Source: Debaryomyces hansenii CBS767
Lineage: Eukaryota; Ascomycota; Pichiomycetes; Serinales; Debaryomycetaceae
NCBI RefSeq assembly: GCF_000006445.2
Contig: NC_006048.2
Span: 1,550,001-1,614,000 of the forward strand
Direction: 5' to 3'
Length of the DNA: 64,000 bases
This document shows positions 31,107-40,405 of this stretch, in pieces; position 1 is the stretch's first letter, and each line of letters opens with the position of its first letter. The notes under the pieces are model-generated. The model was given only the letters and a program-made list of their open reading frames with translations, did not search any database and was not told the origin of the DNA. A program made the translations under genes and the position numbers.

Positions 31107-33257
31107 CTATTTTCTGGCGTCATTGAGTACTTCTAAAAGCTTTTGTCCATCGTCCGCGGTTTTGACCTTTAAAATATATGTCTCAATAGATTTATCAGTT
31201 GGATTAACGGTTGGAACTCTAACCATCGAACCATTGCCAATTGTGGTATAGACCATGTCCTTGTTAACTAGCGTATTTAACAAAATTCTCAACCCACCTT
31301 CAGCTCTAACAACTATTCTTGACTTTCCTGTAGCCTTGTTTTTTAAAACTTTTAAATCACCCAAGCCCTTAGAAGTGTAAGGATTTTCTGAATTTGATGG
31401 GTCAAATAACATTAACTTTGAACGCTTAGTGTAAAGTGCTTCTTCATCTTCTTCACCAGTTTGGTTATTTAATTTTTCAGAAGACAATTGAGCAACAGCC
31501 TTGAAATTACCACCAGTATCTTCTTCTGATGGATCAGCTTCTTGTTGGGTCTCTGGGGTTGCAGAATTCGATTCGGCTTCGTTTTTATTATTATTGGCAT
31601 TGAAGGTGAAGGATGGAGTTGAATTGTTCTTCCCAAATAATGGAGTGCCAGAGTTCGAAGAACCAAAAGAAAACGCAGGCTTTTCAGATGATGTTTGAGA
31701 AGGTGGGTTAAACGAGAATTGGAGGGACGATTTTGGTTTTTCTTCTTTTGTATCCTTATTTTCCGACCCGAAAGAGAATGGCTTTGGGGTGGAGTCTGAA
31801 GTCGAACTTCCAGAAAACATGACCTTGTTCTCACCATTGGTAGTAGAACCGAAAGAGAAGGCGGGTTTCGATTCATCTTTCTTTTCGGTAGAAGAGCCGA
31901 AAGAGAAAGCAGGCTTTGGTTCGTCCTTTTTTTCAGTAGCAGTAGCAGAAGTACCAAAGGAGAACAGCGGCTTTGATTCATCCTTCTTTTCAGCAGACGT
32001 GCCAAATGAGACCGCAGGCTTTGGTTCATCTTTCTTCTCAGCAGATGCACCAAATGTGAAAGCCGGTTTTGATTCATCCTTCTTTTCGGTAGCTGAAGCA
32101 CCAAAGGATGAAGCACCAAATGAGAATGCAGACTTTGGTTCATCATTCTTTTCAGCCGAAGCACCAAAGGAGAATGCATGCTTTGGTTCATCTTTCTTTT
32201 CAGCGGAACCACCAAAGGAAAATGCAGGCTTTGGCTCGTCTTTCTTTTCAGTAGCAGAAGCACCAAAGGAAAAAGCGGGCTTTGGTTCGTCGTTCTTTCC
32301 AGCAGTAGAAGCACCAAAGGAAAAAGCGGGCTTTGGTTCGTCGTTCTTTCCAGCAGTAGAAGAACCAAAAGTGAATGCTGGTTTAGAGTCATTAATTTGA
32401 GTAGACGTACTGTTATTAGACCCACTGTTTGCAGATTTTGCCCCATCTAACTTGAAAACATTATCTTTGATAGGTTTGTTGAAATTGAACGTAGGCCCCT
32501 TGATTTCAACTTCAGATTCAGAATCAGATTCAGAATCAACTTTCTTCGCTGGTTTTGGACCAAAGCTAAACGGAGAATTCTTAGCGGTAGGCTTTGCATT
32601 TAATGTGAATTTTGGACCCTCTACTTTGATTTCATCTTCGGAGTCAGAACTCGAATCAGATTCAGGCTTCGTCTCAACCGCAGGCTGGGGCTTTACAACA
32701 GGCGTAGGTTGATCATCTGGCTTCGTGGCATTTCCAAACAATGATTGCGACGATTTTGACTCGAGTGCTGGCTTGGTCCACGAATTGTCTTGTATTCTGA
32801 CTTCTCCCCGTTCTATCTTGTCGTAGTACTCGATGTATTTCTTCGCAGCCTCCGTAAAGTTAGCCACATGCCCCTCTTTGTGATTCTTATTCAATATCGC
32901 AACAAACTGCGTGTTCAACGCCTTGATTTTCTCGTTTTTGTCGTCTGATTTCCCCGAAGACTGACTACTCCCAAACGTGAACGACTTCACACCCGGCTGC
33001 TCTGTACCCTTCAATCCATCTTGCGCCGTCGCATTTCCAAACAACCCACTGTTTCCGGTCGCGTTCGATCCAATCGACGGTGCTGGCGACGCAGAGCTCG
33101 CCATTGACGATCCTGGCGTTCTTCCCCTAGGTTTAAGAATTTTTCTCTTCGCCAACACGCTAGCAGATGCCAGCTTTATCGACTTCGGCTCATCGTCTGA
33201 CTCGTGGTCTAAATGATTCTCTCTAGTAATTTGATCACTTGCTCCTCTCTTCGACAT
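31107..33257 (-). CDS. NUP2: Ran-binding FxFG nucleoporin Nup2
   Basis: This is a mobile nuclear-pore protein that promotes cargo release from importin alpha and binds Ran-GTP. The 716-residue product has an N-terminal basic region with KRxxKPRGR (importin-alpha-binding type), acidic Ser runs, a central array of about a dozen FxFG repeats with the linker unit EKKDEPKPA, and a C-terminal RanBP1-like domain (about 595-716). That domain has the features SKLMLFDP and SRIVVRAEGG. The domain order matches Nup2 rather than other FG nucleoporins. The FG array is repetitive at DNA level (about 31860-32400). It is divergent from RPS25. Confidence 0.93.
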   Translation of the reverse strand: MSKRGASDQITRENHLDHESDDEPKSIKLASASVLAKRKILKPRGRTPGSSMASSASPAPSIGSNATGNSGLFGNATAQDGLKGTEQPGVKSFTFGSSQSSGKSDDKNEKIKALNTQFVAILNKNHKEGHVANFTEAAKKYIEYYDKIERGEVRIQDNSWTKPALESKSSQSLFGNATKPDDQPTPVVKPQPAVETKPESDSSSDSEDEIKVEGPKFTLNAKPTAKNSPFSFGPKPAKKVDSESDSESEVEIKGPTFNFNKPIKDNVFKLDGAKSANSGSNNSTSTQINDSKPAFTFGSSTAGKNDEPKPAFSFGASTAGKNDEPKPAFSFGASATEKKDEPKPAFSFGGSAEKKDEPKHAFSFGASAEKNDEPKSAFSFGASSFGASATEKKDESKPAFTFGASAEKKDEPKPAVSFGTSAEKKDESKPLFSFGTSATATEKKDEPKPAFSFGSSTEKKDESKPAFSFGSTTNGENKVMFSGSSTSDSTPKPFSFGSENKDTKEEKPKSSLQFSFNPPSQTSSEKPAFSFGSSNSGTPLFGKNNSTPSFTFNANNNKNEAESNSATPETQQEADPSEEDTGGNFKAVAQLSSEKLNNQTGEEDEEALYTKRSKLMLFDPSNSENPYTSKGLGDLKVLKNKATGKSRIVVRAEGGLRILLNTLVNKDMVYTTIGNGSMVRVPTVNPTDKSIETYILKVKTADDGQKLLEVLNDARK

Positions 33258-33973
33258 CTAGAGTGTATATATGACTTGAATCACTGGCTACTTCCTTCCT
33301 TACACTATTTAGTGACGACTATTATCACAAGTATCGTGATATCCATATACGGGCGTGCAGGCCTCATTTTCACGTCATCACGAGGGCACAAGACCTAGAA
33401 TCGAAAATTCACATGAAACCGAAAAGACAGTCACAAATGATCAGCTGATCAAAATGAAAAATCGGAATAATATGTCACAAAACCACCGGACGATTTGGAG
33501 GTCACATGATCCAATTTTCTTTTCTCCCAATTGCCCGAATCCCATTCCACTAAATAACTAGATGAAAAAATTTACCTAGTGATTTTTTATACGTTTTTAG
33601 TATAGTAAGAATCATTAATCAAGTAAGTTATAAATCACGCTTAGAAAGCAGAAAAGTATTGGGAATACTACTAGAATGCCAGTCAGAACAACAGATATAT
33701 AGAAACGAGAATAGAGGACGAAAAAGTGGGTACTAATTAAGTGAAAAATTTAATTGATTGGGTTGAACAAAAATTAATCTTTAATTTTAATTTGGAATAG
33801 ACGTAGAATAGAGATGCCAGATACAAGAAGGAGAACAGTAGATATAAGAAGAAATGGAATGGAGATGGAAAGTTTGGCGAAAGTTCGTGGTGGACATGAA
33901 GTTGGGATTACTAGTAGTAGACGACAGATACTGGGATGTGGATAAGGACAATGGTACTAACAATATATCTAGA
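33258..33973 (+). promoter_or_regulatory. NUP2/RPS25 divergent region with a 5'-UTR intron of RPS25
   Basis: The part next to RPS25 carries a consistent intron: a 5' splice site GTAAGT at 33623, a perfect branch site TACTAAC at 33955-33961, and a 3' splice site TAG ending at 33972, one base before the ATG. The predicted intron is 350 bp, wholly in the leader. Upstream ATGs, including an in-frame one at 33854, would be removed by splicing. A TCACATGA-like box lies near 33497. The 5' splice site is the least certain of the three signals. Confidence 0.7.
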
Positions 33974-34291
33974 ATGGCTCCAAAGATGCAACAGACTAAG
34001 GCTGCGAAAGCAGCCGCCGCTTTAGCTGGTGGTAAGAAAGGTAAGAAGAAGTGGAATAAGGGTAAGGTTAAGGATAAGGCTCAACACGTTGTTCTCTTAG
34101 ACCAAGACAAATACGACAGAATTATGAAGGATGTCCCAACTTACAAGTACGTTTCTGTCTCCGTTTTAGTTGATAGATTAAAGATTGGTGGTTCTGTTGC
34201 TAGAGTTGCTTTAAGACAATTAGAAAGAGATGGTATCATCACTCCAGTCGTCAAACACTCTAAACAAGCTATCTACACTCGTGCTGAATAA
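33974..34291 (+). CDS. RPS25: 40S ribosomal protein eS25
   Basis: This is a small-subunit ribosomal protein near the head of the 40S particle. The 105-residue product has the Lys/Ala-rich N-terminus ([19 protein letters not shown]) and the winged-helix core with [18 protein letters not shown], and it ends KQAIYTRAE, as in eS25 proteins throughout eukaryotes. The frame stays open 40 codons upstream, but that part holds the branch point and 3' splice site of a leader intron. I therefore place the start at 33974, which matches the family's length. Strong codon bias suits high expression. Confidence 0.95.
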   Translation: MAPKMQQTKAAKAAAALAGGKKGKKKWNKGKVKDKAQHVVLLDQDKYDRIMKDVPTYKYVSVSVLVDRLKIGGSVARVALRQLERDGIITPVVKHSKQAIYTRAE

Positions 34292-34604
34292 ATTCATTTG
34301 CCATGAATGCTAAAAGATTACATATTTCTTGGTTATAAAGTTTTATTTTAATGGTTTCCCTTTTTCACATTAGGTTTAGTTAATGAATTATTCAAATGTA
34401 TATTCTATTACGTCGTAAAAACTTGTAGTAACTGTTTGGCGTCCAACTACGGTTATGTGGTAATGGACTAGATTAGGAGAACTTGTCCGTCGATTTGAGA
34501 AGGTTGGTACGCCTGTGATAGGCCTCTCATACTTGAGTCTGCGCAATATCTCATCAAATCAAATATCAACGGTTTAGCTTCATATGGGTAAACATTAGTC
34601 TAGT
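34292..34604. other. Intergenic region RPS25-COQ10
   Basis: 313 bp holding the RPS25 3' flank and COQ10 promoter. It has no recognisable gene or RNA. Confidence 0.4.
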
Positions 34605-35231
34605 ATGATATTACCATCATATACGAGACTTATAAGGGTTGGGAGAGTATGTGATAGGCTACAGACCCCATATTCTTCGTCGTTCTTGGATCGAACCTTC
34701 TTCACTTTACCATCTTTTTCCTCTGGTTCAGAACCTAATTTACAAACTTACAAAGTAACCAAAAGGGTCAATGTAACTCCTGAACAAATGTTCAACGTGG
34801 TTTCGAATGTATCAAGATATCATGAGTTTGTTCCTTTTGTTGAAAAATCTTCTATAACCAAGAAAGATCCTAAATCTGATTTACCAGTCGAAGGGGTTTT
34901 AAGGGTTGGCTGGCAACAGTTTGATGAAGAGTTTACTAGTAAAATACACTGTGTCCTAAATGAGAAAGTTGCAGTAAAATCATTGACTATACTGTTATTT
35001 AATAGTTTAAACACAGAATGGAATTTCAAAGAAATGAAAAGTTCCCATATAAAAGAGCCTAGCTGTGAAGTGGAATTAAATTTGAAGTACAGCTTTAAAA
35101 ACCCCTTATATAATGCTATTAGTTCAATGTTTTCGGACCAAGTGACTAAAATCATGATTAAAGCATTTGAACAACGAGCCATAGAATCAAAATTGAAGGA
35201 TAAATTCAAAACTCGAGATGTCAAGTTTTAA
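34605..35231 (+). CDS. COQ10: Coenzyme Q-binding protein Coq10, mitochondrial
   Basis: Coq10 is a START-domain lipid-binding protein of the inner membrane. It binds ubiquinone and supports its synthesis and its delivery to the respiratory chain. The 208-residue product has a basic, Ser-rich presequence (about 1-40). A single START/aromatase-like domain follows with the family opening YKVTKRVNVTPEQMFNVVSN and the conserved RYHEFVPF. The length matches the family. Its 3' end converges with the PH-like gene across 282 bp. Confidence 0.93.
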   Translation: MILPSYTRLIRVGRVCDRLQTPYSSSFLDRTFFTLPSFSSGSEPNLQTYKVTKRVNVTPEQMFNVVSNVSRYHEFVPFVEKSSITKKDPKSDLPVEGVLRVGWQQFDEEFTSKIHCVLNEKVAVKSLTILLFNSLNTEWNFKEMKSSHIKEPSCEVELNLKYSFKNPLYNAISSMFSDQVTKIMIKAFEQRAIESKLKDKFKTRDVKF

Positions 35232-35513
35232 TAAGAATTAATGATTCATAATTATAGAATACCTTGCATCGAATATTTATTATTTTACGTCTATTAATAC
35301 TACATATCCCTTAAGAAATTTGCTATAGTACATTCTTAGTAGCACATTTCTCTTAATGCAAACGAAATAATTAACCACCTTGTTGTAAACCTAGTCGACT
35401 TAAAAATGTAAAAATAGCTAATAAAAAAATCGAAAAATGAAACTTTTAAAAGTGTAATAAATAATTGAAATAAATAATTGAAAGAAATAACATTATTGAA
35501 ATCACCATAACTA

Positions 35514-37631
35514 CTAAACTTCTTTTGGAATTAATCCATGTGAGCCCACCAAATATTCTTTAAGGAAGTGATTTGGTAGTCTCGTCAATGCAACTTCGGG
35601 CAATGTAAATGCACCATCTTTGAAAGAAAGACTTCTCTTCCTGGAGCTTTGAGTATTTGCGTATGATGCAGATACGACCTGAGATCCTAAACTAGGAAGG
35701 CTCGAGGAGCTGGTCGAGTTAGAATTCGCATATTTGATATTTCGTAAATATGCAAAGCTAATTGGTGAAAGCGTAGTAGGCTTGACCACAGACCTATTAA
35801 CCCAGACGTCTTCTGCGGTTAGTGGCTTAATACACCTGAGACAGTTACGATAATATTTTCTTTGACTTTGGGGCTTTTCCAATGAAGGATACCATTTATA
35901 GTTATTACTCGAGGATGAAACTGAGCTTGGTAACGTAAAACGTCTAGCCATCGATGCCAGACGTTCTCTATTACCTTGATTCTCTTCATTATTTTCATTC
36001 TCATTCTCATTATCATTATCATCATTACCATTACTATCATTATTCTCATTGAAGTCTTCTATATTACAATCAAATTCTTCATCATCTTCGTCATCAGATG
36101 CATGGAGATCGCTCAAGTTCTGGATATCATCTTCATAATCATCGTCTCGTAATGTATTAACGTGGCTCCTATTATTTTGTGTCCCCCTGTACTCGTTTAG
36201 AGTATAAAGGTTCTCGCTATCGTCATCATCATCATCTTCATCATCAGCAGCAGCGCCGAAGTTTGAAATATTAAAGGTTGGAAGTGAAGGTGACCGTGCT
36301 CTTTGTAAATTGGCATTGGAGATTGATGCGAGAGAATTCTTATCATCCGACTTCGATAAATCAACACTCTTTGTACGTGACAGGAATTTAGACTTGAATC
36401 TTAGAACCTTGTCTTTTAATTTACTAGATTCGCCATTAGAAGAAGCAAACTGACTCAGGAACGAGTCATTTCCAGATGCAAATGAATTTTGTGAGTTCCT
36501 TCTGCTTCTACTTCTACTTCTTCTTCTCCGTCTTCTAGGAAGTGTCCTTTCCCTCGGTAATTCTCTTTGCAGAATATCTAGTGAAACATCCCTACCACTG
36601 CAAAATGCAGCATGCCAGTCAATAAGATCTTGTGTCGTCGAAAAATTTAGCAAAATCTGTTCACTCTCAATCCTAACTCTTAAAACATTAGGCTTCTTCT
36701 TGTAATCAGTTGCCAATCCCAATCTTGCATGCTGCAAAGAATATGATCTAAGTAGTCTCTTATTCTTTGATCTAGATTTACCTGTCAAACTAGAAAACCC
36801 AGAGCTACTCGTATTTGGAGATTCGTCGTCTAACGAATTAAGCAAGCCTAATCGCTGAGTATATTTGAAAAATTGTAAGTCGGCACTCGAGGTTAACCCC
36901 GAATTGATACAAGTCATTTCCTCTTCCTCAGTATCGTTAAACATTCTTTCTCTTGGTGTTACTGAGGGTTTGAAAGATAAGACGTGGTTTTCCACAGGCC
37001 CCGGGATTGCATAGAAATTTAGTTGAGTTGAGTTTAATTCTATGATGACGTTTTTCCAGGATCTGGTAGGACTGGGTTCGTATGGCGATAACCACTCTAT
37101 CTTACGACAAACCACTCCTATTTTGTATACGCTCGGGGTATACGGCGGTAAAATATTATCTTCCACTGCGTTAATGGGCGCTAGGAGCGGGAATTTGGGA
37201 CATCCTCCTGGCGGTAAAAGATTATAGTTTGGTGGGAGCACAGGCGAAGGCTCTATGAACAGCAAAAATTCGTCCTGGCTGGATTCGATAAATGGCGTCG
37301 GTTTGGGAGCTATGATTTCGTTTTGGCCCGAAGAGGAACATTCAATGATAGGATCAGTTTTGCATACTGAACCACAACTCGAATATGCCATACAACTGGG
37401 CGTTGGCGGCGTCGATGACTCCTGTCTTCTTTCTCGACGGTTCTCTTCCAACGACAAGTCGCTCAATGAGACACTAGATACTTCTTCATCGTCAAACCCC
37501 GAATCACTCGATATTCTATTATATGTGTCGTTCGATTCCGCTGAATCCTCCTTTGATATCATTAACTCCTTATGGCACCCACCTGCCGTGTGTATTTGTA
37601 AACTTGTATTGCTAGGGATTCCTCTAAGCAT
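35514..37631 (-). CDS. PH-like domain protein of the YHR131C/YNL144C type
   Basis: A 705-residue protein of unknown role. Residues about 155-345 read like a split PH domain (YKIGVVCRKIEWLSPYEPS and SWKNVIIELNSTQLNFY, then VLRVRIESEQILLNFSTTQDLIDWHAAF), interrupted by a polar insertion. After it come an Arg/Ser run (RRRRRRSRSRSRR), long Ser, Asp and Asn/Glu-rich tracts, and a short conserved-looking C-terminus. This layout recalls the paired yeast proteins YHR131C and YNL144C (recognition from memory, moderate certainty). The split PH core suggests membrane or phosphoinositide contact, which is inference. The ATG at 37631 is the first in frame. Confidence 0.7.
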   Translation of the reverse strand: MLRGIPSNTSLQIHTAGGCHKELMISKEDSAESNDTYNRISSDSGFDDEEVSSVSLSDLSLEENRRERRQESSTPPTPSCMAYSSCGSVCKTDPIIECSSSGQNEIIAPKPTPFIESSQDEFLLFIEPSPVLPPNYNLLPPGGCPKFPLLAPINAVEDNILPPYTPSVYKIGVVCRKIEWLSPYEPSPTRSWKNVIIELNSTQLNFYAIPGPVENHVLSFKPSVTPRERMFNDTEEEEMTCINSGLTSSADLQFFKYTQRLGLLNSLDDESPNTSSSGFSSLTGKSRSKNKRLLRSYSLQHARLGLATDYKKKPNVLRVRIESEQILLNFSTTQDLIDWHAAFCSGRDVSLDILQRELPRERTLPRRRRRRSRSRSRRNSQNSFASGNDSFLSQFASSNGESSKLKDKVLRFKSKFLSRTKSVDLSKSDDKNSLASISNANLQRARSPSLPTFNISNFGAAADDEDDDDDDSENLYTLNEYRGTQNNRSHVNTLRDDDYEDDIQNLSDLHASDDEDDEEFDCNIEDFNENNDSNGNDDNDNENENENNEENQGNRERLASMARRFTLPSSVSSSSNNYKWYPSLEKPQSQRKYYRNCLRCIKPLTAEDVWVNRSVVKPTTLSPISFAYLRNIKYANSNSTSSSSLPSLGSQVVSASYANTQSSRKRSLSFKDGAFTLPEVALTRLPNHFLKEYLVGSHGLIPKEV

Positions 37632-38054
37632 ACTTTAAGATCATTAATTCTATTTTCCGTAACTCCTATTCGTTGTAATAAAATAGCTCCTAATTCTTGA
37701 CTGAAGACCGAATTCAAACAAAAATCACCAAAATATTCTTGTGGGTATAAATATATGCTTAATTAAAATACTTATTCTCTAAGAAATACATATATATAGA
37801 AATAACTTTTAAACAACTCGGTAGATAAGAAGATCAGTCGTCAGATGTAGTTTTAGAATTGCGGCTAAATCAAAATTCCGGTAATATGGAACCGCAAATA
37901 ATGGATACCCCTAAAAGGAATCAAATTCTATTGTACTGAGCCCTGCCGTTTAGTTCGATGATATGTCCAAGAACAATAACAAGTAAAGACAATACAGGAT
38001 AATTTAAGATACAGATGATGGTATTGTAGTTGCTAGGCACAAACAGGAGATGAT
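37632..38054. other. Intergenic region between the PH-like and F-box genes
   Basis: 423 bp, AT-rich, with no gene seen. It contains the promoter of the PH-like gene (TATA-like ATATATA near 37790) and the 3' flank of the F-box gene. Confidence 0.4.
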
Positions 38055-39821
38055 TCAAGTTATATTTGGCGCAAGAGCAACTATATCCAAACCATTTAAT
38101 GTTAGGGTCGAGCCAAAAAATCTACGTGCTAGGCCCGCTTGTAACTGGTGAATCAAGTATGACTTGTATAGGAGGTATTCTTGACCCGTACACCTACAGG
38201 AGGGTGCGGTGGGTGGTTTCAAGTTGTGCTTGAAGTAGTCATGTAGGCGCATTAGCGGACGAGTAGTATGCGACATGATTAAGTAACGCGGAATTGAGTC
38301 AAGATGGGGGAGGTGGGAGGTTCGGGATAGGACGGTGCAAACCATCTCGAAGTAGAACTCCTCCGATGACTTGATGGATGTCGGATCGACGTACGAATGA
38401 ATTTTCTTATTGGTGGTTATGAAGTCTGTTATGGAAGCCTCAGCCGTGGTACATTCAGTACATTTGCAGAAGGAATTGTCTTTTTGGGCCCTGTCCCATA
38501 CGTGAACTGACAGGAAATAATCGGGAAGGCATATATGGTGGATGCCGAGGATCATGCTTGCAAGCTTGTCATTTTGATTTATGAACGCTGATACCATATT
38601 ATTAGGTACGGGGTCGATATGGCTAAAATACAGATCCGAGTGGAGTTCTGCATTCGTATCTAGCACCAACGTTTGGAGGGTTTCAAAGCGGGCCAGAAAT
38701 AGATGCACAAGTTGGTGTTTGAAAATGTAGAAGTTGCATGGATTTATTACTATCGATTGTCCGATTCTGGTGATGGACAATCGAGATAAATACCTCAAGG
38801 CACTTACTGACCCATAAAACCCGCCGAAAAATCTTACGAGACAATCACACCCTGTATTTATAGACTCGTCGAAGGGTATATTTTGCCCCCGGGGAGGACA
38901 GCCAATGTGGTTGCACCCTATTTTAAGTTCTATGTCCTCCAAGTTTTCTAATTTGAATAGACCCTTAATGACATTGAAGTCTAGTTGTCTCTCTCTTGCT
39001 GGATCATACTCATGACTGAAGTCAAACCGACTTCTACCATTTAGTTGGCCATGTAGATGGCTAATTTGTAGTTCTTTAACTTGGAATACATCATCACCAA
39101 GATCGTCTTTCATACCTTGTAGGAAGTTTAACCCCAAGTGATGAACTGAACAGATATACAAACGGGTGAGTTTCAGGAATAACCCCAATGCTTTTTTCTT
39201 ATCATCCACACCCAAACCAAGACTTTTGATTTCGGCTAAAATAAACGATATAGCAGTGACATGGGTTGTTTCGATATCAATATATTTTAGTATATCGTTT
39301 AAATCCTGTAAATGACGTAGTTGCAAGATCGTGAGATTCGATAGGATACCTTTTGACCGATAAGCAGAGTATAGGTCATCAAAAATAAGTTGAAAATGAA
39401 CTAACGGTATGTTCCCGATGTAGATTTCGTTCACGTTGCTTCCTTGGAATAAACTATTACACCAGAACTTCAACTTGAATAGTGCAAACTTTATGCTATC
39501 AGTGATTATTTTCTTAACTAGACGAATAAGTTTAGGGTTTTCTTTTAAGGACCTTTCAAATAGTTTCAACCGTGGCAACGTCCGGTTAGTGTAGTTTATA
39601 ATAGACCAATTATAAAATGAAGTTGACACTTCTGATTGTTTGCTAATACATTCTATAATTGGATAATCTTTCTCTGTGATATATATATTTGTGTATAGCA
39701 ATTGGCGACATACGAAATTTAGTGATCGGCATGTTTGACTTAAATTAACTAGGCCGAATTGGTGGAGAAGCGATGCTATATCGCTGAGTATATCATTCGG
39801 TAAATCACTTATTGATATCAT
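38055..39821 (-). CDS. F-box protein, lineage-specific
   Basis: A 588-residue product. Residues about 4-45 form an F-box (ISDLPNDILSDIASLLHQFGLVNLSQTCRSL), the part that binds Skp1 in SCF ubiquitin ligases. The remainder is Leu/Ile-rich with repeated helix-strand-like stretches. This suggests a degenerate leucine-rich-repeat substrate domain, although no clean LRR consensus is visible. Two Cys clusters occur, near HIGCPPRGQ and CKCTECTT. I chose the ATG at 39821; the longer frame would begin at a TTG. The substrate is unknown. It is divergent from HEX1. Confidence 0.7.
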   Translation of the reverse strand: MISISDLPNDILSDIASLLHQFGLVNLSQTCRSLNFVCRQLLYTNIYITEKDYPIIECISKQSEVSTSFYNWSIINYTNRTLPRLKLFERSLKENPKLIRLVKKIITDSIKFALFKLKFWCNSLFQGSNVNEIYIGNIPLVHFQLIFDDLYSAYRSKGILSNLTILQLRHLQDLNDILKYIDIETTHVTAISFILAEIKSLGLGVDDKKKALGLFLKLTRLYICSVHHLGLNFLQGMKDDLGDDVFQVKELQISHLHGQLNGRSRFDFSHEYDPARERQLDFNVIKGLFKLENLEDIELKIGCNHIGCPPRGQNIPFDESINTGCDCLVRFFGGFYGSVSALRYLSRLSITRIGQSIVINPCNFYIFKHQLVHLFLARFETLQTLVLDTNAELHSDLYFSHIDPVPNNMVSAFINQNDKLASMILGIHHICLPDYFLSVHVWDRAQKDNSFCKCTECTTAEASITDFITTNKKIHSYVDPTSIKSSEEFYFEMVCTVLSRTSHLPHLDSIPRYLIMSHTTRPLMRLHDYFKHNLKPPTAPSCRCTGQEYLLYKSYLIHQLQAGLARRFFGSTLTLNGLDIVALAPNIT

Positions 39822-40405
39822 ATCTATTGACAAATGTTAACATTCTCCGTAGGCGAGTGCTGATATACTGATATGCTGGTTATTGATTTATCTTACAGTG
39901 CTGCAATTGTATTTTATCTGATATCAACAGAATTTCTTTATCGCAAAATTCTCATCACAACGTTTAGAAATAATTGTATTTAATTGTAAATGATTCATAT
40001 TACCAGAAAGAAGCCTTGTAGCATATCATTCAATTTCACTTATTATCCAGTTATCATCCTCAAGAGTTTAACCAAAAAAAAACGTAACATGAGAGTCTTT
40101 TGATTTTTTTGAAATTTAGCTAAAATTCAGGATTTAAGGGAATTAAATGCAAAAATTCGATTGGATATATTTGGTATTATCTCATCAGTATCATAAACTG
40201 CTTTTGAAGAGAATCAAAGTGAATATACGTAGTATTTCCTTAAGTTAACTTTTTGCATCTTGTAGTGTACTCATAGACTTGTTGCACATAATTGCGAAAA
40301 CATATAATGATAGATTTTTGTCCTTTCTGTAGGTACATAATATCTTAAATGCCATTATCTAATAAGTTAAGGTTTGTATCTTACGAAGCTTAATAAGATA
40401 CTAAC
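39822..40405. promoter_or_regulatory. Divergent promoter region, F-box gene and HEX1
   Basis: 584 bp shared upstream DNA, AT-rich, with poly-A and poly-T tracts. TACTAAC at 40399-40405 touches the HEX1 ATG, but a partner 5' splice site is not convincing, so I take it as chance. Confidence 0.4.

Noticed and set aside
31469..32446. Long second frame inside NUP2, and similar frames on the opposite strand
   Set aside because: They are shadows of the repetitive FxFG array, whose period keeps other frames open.
33854..33973. In-frame upstream extension of RPS25
   Set aside because: It contains the branch point and 3' splice site and makes the protein longer than all eS25 relatives.
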